This document shows positions 7,773-16,484 of a DNA stretch of 56,391 bases, piece by piece; within the stretch, counting starts at the first letter, position 1, and each line of letters begins with the position of its first letter. Under the pieces are notes generated by a model that saw nothing but the letters and a program-made list of their open reading frames with translations, had not been told where the DNA came from and did no database searches. The position numbers were made by a program, and so were the translations under genes. This DNA comes from Candidatus Tiamatella incendiivivens (GTDB lineage: Archaea; Thermoproteota; Thermoprotei_A; Sulfolobales; Acidilobaceae): assembly GCA_015522635.1 (NCBI GenBank), contig WALW01000001.1:1-56391 (forward strand), written 5' to 3'.

Positions 7773-9371
7773 TTAGGAAAGAATTGTTAGTGTTGTGTTG
7801 CATTCCATTTCCAGTATTATTAGGATTGGTTGTACTTGTGGACATACAGTTCCAGTTTCTACTTCTGCATTACGGATCAGGGATGATGCGTCCTTCAGAT
7901 CTGACATTGCAACTGTGGTATTATCCGTGTTCGGAGCTTTGTTTAGGTATTGTAGAGCTAAGCGGAGATTATTTATCACAGTATTATTGGTAGCATTACA
8001 GGATTTTTGTTCCACGATTATAGCAAATTTAGTGTCTTTTATGAGAGTTCTAACTTCCATCTTGTAAACGATTTCCTTTGCCATTCTTATTTGGCGTCCA
8101 GTGTGCTGCATTCCTTTGAAGTCGTTTTGTGCCATTTCCTCCACGAGGGATACTAGTTTACTTACTGACTTTAGAAGGCCTTGCGTTTCCATAAATCCCT
8201 TCGGTAGCATAGTTGTTGTTTCTTGGATTAGGCCTTGTGTTTCATTTATAAGTGACAAGAGGTTTGATTTGGTCTGATTCAAGTTTGGCGATCCATTCCA
8301 AGCTTCTGTTAATGCTTTATGATACAATGATGTTATGTTATTCAGGTTGCTTGCTATAGTTTTAAGATTGTTCTTTATGTTCTGTGGTAGAGCAGCGTTT
8401 TGTTCTATGTCGCTAATTATTTCAGATGCCCTTTGAAGTCTAAATGAAATCATTGTTAAATGCATTTGTGACTTTTCCACCATACTGGCCCTATTCTGAA
8501 AGTGGGAGATAGCTTCTGCTTGCATGGTTCCATAATTGTGTAGCATTTTGAAAGCGGCTATAGTTACCCATAGCTTTGTACAGTTTACTGTGTTGTTCAA
8601 CTCTTTAATAGTATTTATGAGAACTTTATTCTCCATTGAAAGCTTCTCTTCAACATGCATTAGGTTGTTAGCTGGTCCCTTTAATCCCCTGTTCTCTAAT
8701 TCAACCTTTTTCATGGCTAGCATCTGTATTTTCATATTTGATTGCACTAGCCTCTTTTCTAAGGTTTTCATTATAACCTGTTTAAAGTGGCATGCTGTTA
8801 ATGAGTCAATTATATGTTTAGCCTCAATTATATTATCTCTAGCGTTTGTCAAGTAATGCGATACGGTACTAGCTGTTCCATTGCTACAATTCCCATTTGA
8901 TTCCTTGAGAATATCCAGCGCCTCAGTAACATTCGCCTTTGCTTCTTCTAAATATGTCAGTGCCTGGGTTAGAGGTTCATTATAATATCCTTTGGTACTT
9001 GTATTTAATCTATAAACCATGTTATTGAGCTTTGTTACAGTGTAATTCATTCCTATAGCTATTCTGTATAAACCTCTGCAATGATGAGTTGTCTGGTTTG
9101 ATAGCATCATGAATGCTTGTGCTACTAGAATATCGGCTAACGTGGAGTTAGTCTGCCTTGCTTGCGCTGCCTCTTCTAAAATACTAATAACTTGGTTGCT
9201 GGCTTTTAATTTTCCTTGATTAATTAATTCGAGTAATATTGTTTCTGGATATAATTTCTGGGCTGATTCGGCTGAAGTATTCTCTGATAATATGCTGAAG
9301 TTTCCAACTGCCGGAGCTATTAATGCTATTAGGAGGAAGACCGCGATTACCTTTAATTTTAGGGTCTCCAT
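7773..9371 (-). CDS. secreted helical protein with many N-glycosylation sequons
   Basis: About 532 aa. A short basic N-terminus and the hydrophobic stretch VIAVFLLIALIAPAVG form a signal peptide. The rest is almost entirely helical, with Leu/Ile/Met heptad character and many Asn-X-Ser/Thr sequons (for example NTS, NST, NQT, NCT). Several Cys residues could form disulphides. There is no C-terminal membrane segment, so it is probably released or held on the surface by partners. The start is ATG 9371, with GGTGAT just upstream; GTG 9380 is inside that SD. It lies downstream of the membrane winged-helix gene in the same direction, behind a cluster of GTTCC repeats. Function unknown. Confidence 0.7.
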   Translation of the reverse strand: METLKLKVIAVFLLIALIAPAVGNFSILSENTSAESAQKLYPETILLELINQGKLKASNQVISILEEAAQARQTNSTLADILVAQAFMMLSNQTTHHCRGLYRIAIGMNYTVTKLNNMVYRLNTSTKGYYNEPLTQALTYLEEAKANVTEALDILKESNGNCSNGTASTVSHYLTNARDNIIEAKHIIDSLTACHFKQVIMKTLEKRLVQSNMKIQMLAMKKVELENRGLKGPANNLMHVEEKLSMENKVLINTIKELNNTVNCTKLWVTIAAFKMLHNYGTMQAEAISHFQNRASMVEKSQMHLTMISFRLQRASEIISDIEQNAALPQNIKNNLKTIASNLNNITSLYHKALTEAWNGSPNLNQTKSNLLSLINETQGLIQETTTMLPKGFMETQGLLKSVSKLVSLVEEMAQNDFKGMQHTGRQIRMAKEIVYKMEVRTLIKDTKFAIIVEQKSCNATNNTVINNLRLALQYLNKAPNTDNTTVAMSDLKDASSLIRNAEVETGTVCPQVQPILIILEMECNTTLTILS

Positions 9372-9445
9372 GACTATCACCTTTTTTGTTTCTGACTTCT
9401 TTATTTGGTGTTCGTTTTAGATAAGGGTCATAGTGAAACACACGA

Positions 9446-9478
9446 GTTCCAAATTGTTCCACTTAGGTGGAACGTTCC
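9446..9478. promoter_or_regulatory. clustered GTTCC/GGAAC half-sites, putative operator
   Basis: This 33-bp stretch holds GTTCC at 9446-9450 and 9456-9460, GGAAC at 9469-9473 and GTTCC at 9474-9478. Together they make the inverted repeat GTTCCAC-TTAG-GTGGAAC (9456-9473) and the overlapping palindrome GGAACGTTCC (9469-9478). It lies about 50-60 bp upstream of an AAATAAAG TATA-like box (about 9400-9407) of the secreted-protein gene. It also lies just past the stop of the membrane winged-helix gene. This arrangement suits cooperative activator binding; the alternative of a terminator hairpin is not excluded. Confidence 0.5.
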
Positions 9479-9481
9479 TTG

Positions 9482-10534
9482 CTAGCTGTTTGCTAGGAGA
9501 TCCCGGCCTTTGTTTGTTAGGCTAATTTCCACTTTACCTATACCCTTGCTCGTTTCTATTAGACCCATTTCCTCGAGTTTTCTTATTCTTCTCCACACAA
9601 CCGATTTGCTTAGACCGCTTTCTTTTGCTAAGCTCGAAATGCTGTGACCGCCTTTTTTAATTAAATTGAGTAAAAGGAAGTCTCTATCATCGATTCTTGA
9701 CTCGATTAGATCAAAACCATTTTCAGATGTCGTTTTCTTATGTGATAAAACATAAATAGCCAAAACCACAGCGGCCAAGAATAATCCCAGGATTATATAC
9801 GTCCAAGTATCTTTTCTCATAGTTCTATAGATAGGTGTTGATGTTTGAGTCGTACCTGTTGTTGATGTTCCTTGAGAAGCGGTTGTAGACTGGGTATATG
9901 ACCCGGATACTGTACTACTTCTACTTTGTGATCCTGTCGTGCTGACTCCTCCTTGAGAAGTAGTTGTAGACTGGGTATATGACCCGGATACTGTAGTGCT
10001 GGTTCCCCCTGGCATTGTTGAGGTTGTTGTATAAGTAGTAATAGAATAGTATATTGTATAGACTCCTGGGTTGAGATATGTCAGTGTTATTCTGCTATAA
10101 TTTGCGTAGATATTAGGGGAATCACTTGCATATACTAAGCTACCATTAGTTGGAAGAATAATCGTCGATTTCCCCGAAGCATGTATTTCGAGGAGATAGG
10201 TATCGGATACAGAAGTCGGATATATAATATATGACAGTTGAATGCTCTGAGTATCGTTGTTTAAGAATACAGTAATCTCACCTCCTCCTACAAGTACTGG
10301 GAGCGGAGTCCCATTCTGATTTACTGCTACAACACTCTCCTCGAAAGTTCCGGAATCCTCTGGAATTGTCAGGTTCGTTAACCCTTGAACTTGTTTAATG
10401 TAGGTAACAACATAAACAATACCATCTCTACAGTCATATGTGCTAGAAATTACTGGTGTTTCAGCCGATACCGAAGGCAGAAATACTAATAGAATAATGG
10501 TTAATACAGAAATTATGCTCAGTAGTTTCCTCAC
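9482..10534 (-). CDS. membrane-anchored winged-helix regulator with extracellular domain and Ser/Thr-rich stalk
   Basis: A 350-aa type I membrane protein. It has a signal peptide (1-24, ending VSA), an extracellular beta-rich domain (about 25-165), a Ser/Thr/Gln stalk with a repeated VSGSYTQSTT unit (about 170-235) and one membrane helix (TYIILGLFLAAVVLAIYVL, about 245-263). A cytoplasmic winged helix follows (about 285-350, SISSLAKESGLSKSVVWRRI and a wing before GLIETSKG). The layout implies a sensor that binds DNA while anchored in the membrane; archaeal membrane-bound one-component regulators are known. The GTG start has GGTGAGG upstream. It diverges from reverse gyrase and precedes the secreted helical protein, a plausible target or partner. 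Confidence 0.8.
   Translation of the reverse strand: MRKLLSIISVLTIILLVFLPSVSAETPVISSTYDCRDGIVYVVTYIKQVQGLTNLTIPEDSGTFEESVVAVNQNGTPLPVLVGGGEITVFLNNDTQSIQLSYIIYPTSVSDTYLLEIHASGKSTIILPTNGSLVYASDSPNIYANYSRITLTYLNPGVYTIYYSITTYTTTSTMPGGTSTTVSGSYTQSTTTSQGGVSTTGSQSRSSTVSGSYTQSTTASQGTSTTGTTQTSTPIYRTMRKDTWTYIILGLFLAAVVLAIYVLSHKKTTSENGFDLIESRIDDRDFLLLNLIKKGGHSISSLAKESGLSKSVVWRRIRKLEEMGLIETSKGIGKVEISLTNKGRDLLANS
9870..9995 (-). repeat. in-frame 45-bp direct repeat in stalk-coding region
   Basis: Two 45-bp copies, at 9870-9914 and 9951-9995, differ at 2 positions. Their starts are 81 bp apart (27 codons), so the reading frame is kept. They encode the repeated Ser/Thr/Gln-rich unit of the extracellular stalk. 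The near identity at DNA level suggests recent duplication, and the stalk length may vary between strains. Confidence 0.9.
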
Positions 10535-10552
10535 CTAACCTCACCTAGCCCC

Positions 10553-10576
10553 ATGGGATATTTTACACTATCCCAT
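10553..10576. promoter_or_regulatory. inverted repeat ATGGGATA-N8-TATCCCAT, putative operator
   Basis: Perfect 8-bp arms separated by 8 nt lie between the shared TATA box (10577-10590) and the leftward start codon at 10534. They would cover the transcription start of the membrane regulator gene. This suits repression or autoregulation. No oligo-T follows in a position that would argue for a terminator. Confidence 0.55.
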
Positions 10577-10590
10577 TAATTATATAATTA
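10577..10590. promoter_or_regulatory. palindromic bidirectional TATA box
   Basis: TAATTATATAATTA is a perfect 14-bp palindrome midway between the divergent starts at 10534 and 10627. It is the only good TATA element in the 92-bp gap, so both the reverse gyrase and the membrane winged-helix gene probably use it. The predicted rightward transcript would start near 10610, just ahead of AGGTG. Confidence 0.55.
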
Positions 10591-10626
10591 GTATAACTGG
10601 TATATTCTGTAATCTAGGTGTATCGG

Positions 10627-13600
10627 TTGGATAACATATCATCTATTTATAGGTACGCTTGTCCTAACTGCGGTGGACCTATAGATGATTATAGACTAGA
10701 GCTTGGTGTTCCATGTGACAAGTGTCTACCTGTTCTTCCCGAGAGCATTTCTAGGGAACAGGTCTACAAGATGCTTGTCAAAAACGGACGTCTCAGCAGA
10801 GACTATGAAATACTTCATAAGCAGTGGAGGCTAACGAAGAAATTCGAGGTGTTCTTCGAGAAAGCAGTCGGCTCTAAGCCCTGGGGTGCTCAGAGGACTT
10901 GGGCTAGGAGGCTTGCTAGAAGGGACAGTTTCTCGATAATAGCTCCTACTGGTGTAGGGAAAACTACATTCGGCCTAGTGTACTCTGTTTTTCTCGCCTG
11001 CCGTAAACATGGTAAATCATATGTAATTCTTCCTACTACGCCTCTGGTGGTACAGGCCTTAAAGAAGCTCCATAGCTTGATGGAATCCGCAAATTGCCAT
11101 GTTAGAGTTGCATACTATCATTCTAGGATGAAGAAAAGTGAGAAGGAAAAAATGCTTGATACGATAAAAAAAGGAGATTTTGATATTCTCGTGACAACCG
11201 TAGCTTTTGCTAGGTCTAAAATAGAATTAGTGGAAGGAAAGAACTACCATCTTGTTTTCGTCGATGACGTAGATGCTGTTCTTAGGAGTGGTAAGAGCAT
11301 AAGTGCAGTCCTCCGAATAGTAGGGTTCCCTGTGGAAGTCCAGGAGAAAGGTTTAGAGTTATATTATACTAGGAGGAGGATAGTATTCCTATCGTCCCGT
11401 AATGGAGACCTGGAGGAGATAGCTAGACTGGAAAAGAAAGCTGGGAACCTAGAGAATTACATTGAAAAGTATAGGAGGAGAGCTAGTAGCCTTATGGTTA
11501 GTAGTGCTACTGGGCGGCCGAGGGGTGTTAAAGCAAAACTATTCAGATTTCTTCTAGGATTCGAAGTAGGTGGGCGGGGAGATATTGGAGTAAGAAGAAT
11601 AATAGATACCTTCACAATCCCTAAAGAAAAAGAATACAGCGATGATGCAGTTATTAGCATCGTTAAAAAGTTAGGGGTTGGTGGACTTGTCTTTGTCCCC
11701 ATCGATAAGGGAGTAAGTTATAGTGAGGAACTCGTTGAAAAAATGAAGCAACAAGGCATCCAGGCTGAAGCATTCCACGCTAAGAAGAACATTTCCTTAC
11801 TGGAGAAGTTCGAGGAAGGTGAGATAGATGTACTAGTAGGCGTAGCCAATTATTATGGAGTCCTGGTACGAGGTCTAGATATGCCTTGGAGGGTAAAATA
11901 TGCTGTTTTCGCCGGGGTTCCTAGAATGAAGTTCTCGGCGAAAATAGAGGAGCCGCATCCGTTGAGAATAGCTCGATTGCTTGGTTTAGTAGCAGAGGTT
12001 TTAGAGGGAGACTTGAAAGAGGAGGCAATGAGGTATCTAGCGGCTCTAAGAAGAGTTATAAGAAGGCTAAGCCCAGCTGCTCTCCAGATTATAACAGAGA
12101 AACTTATAGAGGGAGATGAAGGGCTACCAGGTAGTCTTGAGAGAATAGTCATAAGATCACTAGCTTTCCTTAGGCAAGCCTTCTCATCTAAAGATGTATG
12201 GGAGAAACTCAGGGAAAAAGGTGATGTAGGCATTGTTGAGGAAGAAGGTGGACTTTACCTCCTTATACCCGATCCGTACACTTATCTGCAAGCCAGCGGT
12301 AGAACTAGTAGACTCTATGCTGGAGGTATAACACTAGGATTAAGCATAGTCGTTGTAGATGACATTCGGGTCTTCAGAGGGCTTGAATCTAGGATAAAAT
12401 ACATGATTGATACTGAATGGGTCTCACTGGAATCACTCGACCTAGAGGATATTAAGAAGAAACTAGGGGACGAGAGAGCTAGGATCAGGACGCTTAGGAA
12501 AGTAGGTAGTAGAGAAGACCTAGTCAAGACTGCTCTATTAATAGTTGAGAGCCCGAATAAAGCTAGAACAATAGCTTCCTTTTTCGGCAAACCAAGTATG
12601 AGGGAACTACCAAATGGGTTAAGAGCATATGAGGTTTCGACAGGCGATTACATCCTCACAATAACAGCAAGCGGTGGACATGTTTACGATTTAATCGTTG
12701 ACCAGCCAATCGAGGATGATTTGCAAAGTAAGCTTGATGTGGAGGAAACAATGCATGGGGTATTTAAAACAAGAGATAACAGATTCATACCCGTATATAC
12801 GACGATTAAAAGATGCGTTAGAAGCGGGATGCAGACAACGAAAGAAGTAAATGAATGCCCGCCAGTTCAAGGTCTACCTGATACCTTCAAGAATAGCTTG
12901 AAGGTTGTAGGAGACTTGAGGAGGCTCGCTTGGGAAGCTGATATAGTTTTGCTAGGAACAGACCCAGATACGGAAGGTGAAAAAATAAGCCGGGATCTTT
13001 ATCTTCTAATCAGACCTTACAGCCAAAGGATTGAGAGATTGGAGTTCCACGAAGTTACAAAGAGAGCCATAATGAGAGCTCTGAAGGAATTAAGGAAGAT
13101 AGATGAGAACTTAGTGAACGCTCAAATGGTTAGAAGATTAGAAGACAGGTGGATAGGTTTTACTCTTAGCCCAAGACTATGGTATGAGTTCTGGCCTAAG
13201 TATTGTAAAGACCTTGAGATGGAAGCTAAGGGAGAGAAATCCAAGAATAGGGAAACTAATGACCTCAAAATATGTAGGAGATTCAAATTCTATATGAACC
13301 TTAGTGCTGGGAGGGTTCAGACACCTACCCTAGGTTGGATCGTTGCCAGAACGAAGGAATACGAGTCTAGCATCACCACACGGTACACCATAGAGTTCGC
13401 AGACGGGAAAGGTAGGTTATGGATTTATGGAAACGAGGCCCCGGGAATGGTTCCCAGTATATTGAGGAGTAAGGAACCGTTAAAGATAAAGGTAAATGCC
13501 GTTGAAGAGGAGGAGAGAACGGTAAATCCGCCACCTTCATTCACCACTGACGAAATGATTACAGAGGCATCCAAACGCTTAAGGCTTACTGCTCCTCGGA

Positions 13601-14499
13601 TAATGAGGCTTGCCCAGAACTTGTTCGAGCTAGGTTTAATAACATATCATAGAACGGATAGCCATAGGATTAGCGATAAAGGAAAACAGATAGCAAAGGA
13701 TTACTTGGAGGAGAAGTATGGTGAAGGCAGACTCCCCGAAGTGTATCAGCCTCGCAGCTGGGGCGATGGAGGCGCTCATGAGGCTATAAGGCCAACGAGG
13801 CCCCTCGACATGGAAACTCTCCGGAACCTTATTGAGGAGGGGTTCATTGAACTAGCTGCAGAGTTGACATGGAACCATTACAGACTATACGACCTGGTTT
13901 TCCGAAGATTCATAGCAAGTCAAATGAAGCCGGCTAAGGTGGTATACCGGGAATACCAGTACCTGTTAAATGGTATTCTACTAAAAGAGGAGGAGCATCC
14001 GTATAAGACTATAGAGCTTGGTTTCTTAGATGCATACCCGGAAATCAGACCGGTCGGCCTTGAAGAAGGAGAGTATAGTGTTGAAAAAATAGACGCAACT
14101 AGGGTAAGCCGGGTGCCATTGTACAATGATGGTGAAGTAGTTAGATTAATGAAGGAACGTGGAATAGGAAGGCCTAGTACTTATGCTAAGATAATAGATA
14201 CTCTCGTGAAGCGAAGATATGTGTATGTTATACCTAAAACTGGGCAGCTAATTGCAACAAAGCGGGGGGACAGCGTTTATAGGTATCTTATGAACCGCTT
14301 CTCTAAACTGGTCTCAGAGGAACGGACTAGGATAGTAGAAGAGAAGATGAAAATGGTTGAAGAAGGTAAAGCCGATAGGAATAATGTCTTAAGCGAGGTT
14401 TATGAGGAAATAAAACCCATAGATGCGGAGAACCGGAGGAGGAAGTGGACAGCAGAGAAGGCTGCAGCCATGGTTGAAGAAGGGCTAGGAAATTTATAG
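10627..14499 (+). CDS. rgy: reverse gyrase
   Basis: About 1290 aa, the usual size. It introduces positive supercoils using ATP and is the hallmark enzyme of hyperthermophiles. The N-terminal zinc finger has two CxxC pairs at residues 12/15 and 30/33. An SF2 helicase-like half follows with Walker A PTGVGKTT (Lys112) and DDVD. A second RecA-like half includes QASGRTSR. The topoisomerase IA half begins near residue 636 with the Toprim sequence VESPNKARTIASFFG, carries GTDPDTEGEK and ends in the active-site motif ITYHRTDS (Tyr1007). I prefer TTG 10627, because AGGTG lies 6 nt upstream; a GTG at 10618 falls in that SD. The shared palindromic TATA box lies 37 bp upstream. Confidence 0.97.
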   Translation: MDNISSIYRYACPNCGGPIDDYRLELGVPCDKCLPVLPESISREQVYKMLVKNGRLSRDYEILHKQWRLTKKFEVFFEKAVGSKPWGAQRTWARRLARRDSFSIIAPTGVGKTTFGLVYSVFLACRKHGKSYVILPTTPLVVQALKKLHSLMESANCHVRVAYYHSRMKKSEKEKMLDTIKKGDFDILVTTVAFARSKIELVEGKNYHLVFVDDVDAVLRSGKSISAVLRIVGFPVEVQEKGLELYYTRRRIVFLSSRNGDLEEIARLEKKAGNLENYIEKYRRRASSLMVSSATGRPRGVKAKLFRFLLGFEVGGRGDIGVRRIIDTFTIPKEKEYSDDAVISIVKKLGVGGLVFVPIDKGVSYSEELVEKMKQQGIQAEAFHAKKNISLLEKFEEGEIDVLVGVANYYGVLVRGLDMPWRVKYAVFAGVPRMKFSAKIEEPHPLRIARLLGLVAEVLEGDLKEEAMRYLAALRRVIRRLSPAALQIITEKLIEGDEGLPGSLERIVIRSLAFLRQAFSSKDVWEKLREKGDVGIVEEEGGLYLLIPDPYTYLQASGRTSRLYAGGITLGLSIVVVDDIRVFRGLESRIKYMIDTEWVSLESLDLEDIKKKLGDERARIRTLRKVGSREDLVKTALLIVESPNKARTIASFFGKPSMRELPNGLRAYEVSTGDYILTITASGGHVYDLIVDQPIEDDLQSKLDVEETMHGVFKTRDNRFIPVYTTIKRCVRSGMQTTKEVNECPPVQGLPDTFKNSLKVVGDLRRLAWEADIVLLGTDPDTEGEKISRDLYLLIRPYSQRIERLEFHEVTKRAIMRALKELRKIDENLVNAQMVRRLEDRWIGFTLSPRLWYEFWPKYCKDLEMEAKGEKSKNRETNDLKICRRFKFYMNLSAGRVQTPTLGWIVARTKEYESSITTRYTIEFADGKGRLWIYGNEAPGMVPSILRSKEPLKIKVNAVEEEERTVNPPPSFTTDEMITEASKRLRLTAPRIMRLAQNLFELGLITYHRTDSHRISDKGKQIAKDYLEEKYGEGRLPEVYQPRSWGDGGAHEAIRPTRPLDMETLRNLIEEGFIELAAELTWNHYRLYDLVFRRFIASQMKPAKVVYREYQYLLNGILLKEEEHPYKTIELGFLDAYPEIRPVGLEEGEYSVEKIDATRVSRVPLYNDGEVVRLMKERGIGRPSTYAKIIDTLVKRRYVYVIPKTGQLIATKRGDSVYRYLMNRFSKLVSEERTRIVEEKMKMVEEGKADRNNVLSEVYEEIKPIDAENRRRKWTAEKAAAMVEEGLGNL

Positions 14500-14541
14500 G
14501 ATGTTAGGACACACCTAATGTTTTAGCGGAGGAATTTAGGC

Positions 14542-15471
14542 TTGGCAGTATATAATGATGATGAAAGGGAGGACGTTGTCAAGATAGCTATAATACATGG
14601 TAAAATAAGGTATCAAGCTAGACGTCAGAATATACATAAGTTGTCTGCGTCAATTGAGGAGGCCATGAGTAAAGAGGAATCCCCTCAACTGCTGGTTCTC
14701 CCTCCATACCCGTTGACCGGTCCTCTAATAGGATATAATAGCCATGAGAGGACGATGAGATATATCAAAAGTAATGCTGAGAGGATAAATGAGAAAGGAT
14801 ATACTACACAGTTTATATGGCAACGGATGGCTCCTTACATGTCCAGTGTACTGGCTGGACCCATAATAGAGAGAGCAGGTCCAAAGCTATTCAACACTAT
14901 GCTCCTAGTAGACCAGGATCATCACCGTATATTAAGATACAGGAAAATTTCCGTATCACCTATGGAAATGAAGTATCGGATTAATCCTGGAAAGGAGCCT
15001 GGGCTACTAGCTATACCTGGTCCCGGAGGAATCGAGAGAAGGCTTGGCGTGTTCATAGAGAACGACATAATGCATCCTGAAATATTCCGGATACTAAGCC
15101 TGATGGGTGCATGGGTAATGATTGGGAGCATACTACCGCTACCCTACATGGAACCACTTGTAGCGCCGGAAGAATCCAGTGACGTGGCCTACAGTGTTAA
15201 TTCGAACCTACTAGAGTCATTCGCCTCTGTCAGAGCTATGGAAACTGGTGTACCTGTAATAATAGTAGGCGGAATCCTAGAGAACCTGCACGGCGAGTTA
15301 ATGGCAGAATCGCCTACGATAATAGCTGATCCCGAACTGGGTGTAGTTAAAGTCCAGAGAGACGAAGACGTTCTAAGGCTCGACATAACACCGCCAGAAA
15401 AACCTTCATGCATGGAAGAGTGTACAAATGTACTAAACGTAGTTCAAAAATACTATAGGCATAAAATATAG
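14542..15471 (+). CDS. nitrilase-superfamily protein lacking catalytic Glu and Cys (probable pseudoenzyme)
   Basis: A 309-aa protein whose pattern follows the carbon-nitrogen hydrolase fold. It has an N-terminal strand KIAIIHG, a LLVLPPYPLTG segment where active enzymes have PE, a YRKISVSP segment keeping the catalytic-type Lys, and LGVFIENDIMHPE, where active enzymes have Cys followed by a Tyr/Asp. Two of the three Glu-Lys-Cys residues are therefore missing. A later RAMETGVPVIIVGG block also matches the family. The TTG start follows GGAGGA by 8 nt. It begins 42 bp after reverse gyrase and is probably co-transcribed. Binding rather than hydrolysis is inferred. Confidence 0.7.
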   Translation: MAVYNDDEREDVVKIAIIHGKIRYQARRQNIHKLSASIEEAMSKEESPQLLVLPPYPLTGPLIGYNSHERTMRYIKSNAERINEKGYTTQFIWQRMAPYMSSVLAGPIIERAGPKLFNTMLLVDQDHHRILRYRKISVSPMEMKYRINPGKEPGLLAIPGPGGIERRLGVFIENDIMHPEIFRILSLMGAWVMIGSILPLPYMEPLVAPEESSDVAYSVNSNLLESFASVRAMETGVPVIIVGGILENLHGELMAESPTIIADPELGVVKVQRDEDVLRLDITPPEKPSCMEECTNVLNVVQKYYRHKI

Positions 15472-15512
15472 ATTATGATTCCAAAGAAAAAGGGAAATGA
15501 CTATCAAACGAA

Positions 15513-16484
15513 TTATGAAGCGACTGGCCCTATAACTTCTTTCCCGGCAATCTTATTAATCCTCTCAACTTCCTCGTCAACCATCTTCTGTATAACAGCA
15601 ACTTCCTCATCTGTTAGATGCCTAAATCTACCCTGAAGCTTTAGATATTCTTTAATGGGCTTCCTCTTCTTGACCGGCATTGTTACACGGTAGTTTCCAT
15701 GATCTATCTCGTATAGTACCCACATACCAGTCTCAGTAGCTAGTCTAGCTATAGTTATACCTAGGTTTGGATCGAATCTCCATCCAGTTGTACATGGCAT
15801 TATTACATGGACAAAACTTGGTCCTTCTTCAAGTGCATCTAATCCCTTCTTAAACTTGTTAATCATGTCAAGCGTGTAAGCAGGATTAGCCGTAGCTACG
15901 TATGGTACTCTATGAGCAGCTACGATAGCTACCATATCCTTCTTTGGTCTCCACTCACCTCTCCATACTTTTCCAGCTGGAGTAGTCGTTGTCCACGCTC
16001 CATAAGGCGTTCCTCCACTCCTTTGTATACCAGTATTCATATATGCCTCATTATCGTATAAGACGTACATTACTCTATGACCTCGTTCTAGCATACCTGA
16101 TAATGCTTGGAATCCTATATCGAACGTCCCACCGTCTCCACCTAAAGCTATAACCTTATAGTCATCATCAATTACTCCCTTCTTCTTTAATATCTTGATT
16201 GCTGACTCAACTCCACTAGCTACTGCAGCGGCATTCTCAAAGGCAACATGTATCCATGGGATATTCCAACTAGTATATGGGTATGGTGTCGTTGAAACCT
16301 CTACACATCCTGTGGCGTTAACGACAACAGTGTTTGGCCCTGCAACTTTCGTGAGGTGTCTAACTATTATTCCTGCGGTACATCCCGCACAGAGCCTATG
16401 ACCGCTTACTAATCCTTCCCATCTGGGAAGCTGGAATAAAGTCTTATATAGCTGGCCCTTAGGGAGCTGTGTAGTATCCGACAT
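15513..16484 (-). CDS. porB: 2-oxoacid (pyruvate):ferredoxin oxidoreductase beta subunit
   Basis: A 323-aa thiamine-diphosphate-binding subunit. The TPP/Mg motif [10 protein letters not shown] is followed by [10 protein letters not shown], and N-terminal Cys residues ([11 protein letters not shown] plus a later conserved Cys) bind a 4Fe-4S cluster. With PorA it decarboxylates a 2-oxoacid and passes electrons to ferredoxin, giving acyl-CoA. It is the last gene of the porG-porD-porA-porB operon, overlapping porA by 1 bp. Pyruvate is the likely main substrate, but VOR or OGOR activity cannot be excluded from sequence alone. Confidence 0.94.
   Translation of the reverse strand: MSDTTQLPKGQLYKTLFQLPRWEGLVSGHRLCAGCTAGIIVRHLTKVAGPNTVVVNATGCVEVSTTPYPYTSWNIPWIHVAFENAAAVASGVESAIKILKKKGVIDDDYKVIALGGDGGTFDIGFQALSGMLERGHRVMYVLYDNEAYMNTGIQRSGGTPYGAWTTTTPAGKVWRGEWRPKKDMVAIVAAHRVPYVATANPAYTLDMINKFKKGLDALEEGPSFVHVIMPCTTGWRFDPNLGITIARLATETGMWVLYEIDHGNYRVTMPVKKRKPIKEYLKLQGRFRHLTDEEVAVIQKMVDEEVERINKIAGKEVIGPVAS

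Noticed and set aside
9456-9473. Simple transcription terminator for the membrane regulator gene
   Set aside because: The inverted repeat lies in a larger cluster of half-sites and is not followed by a T-run on the minus strand, so an operator is preferred, though not proven.
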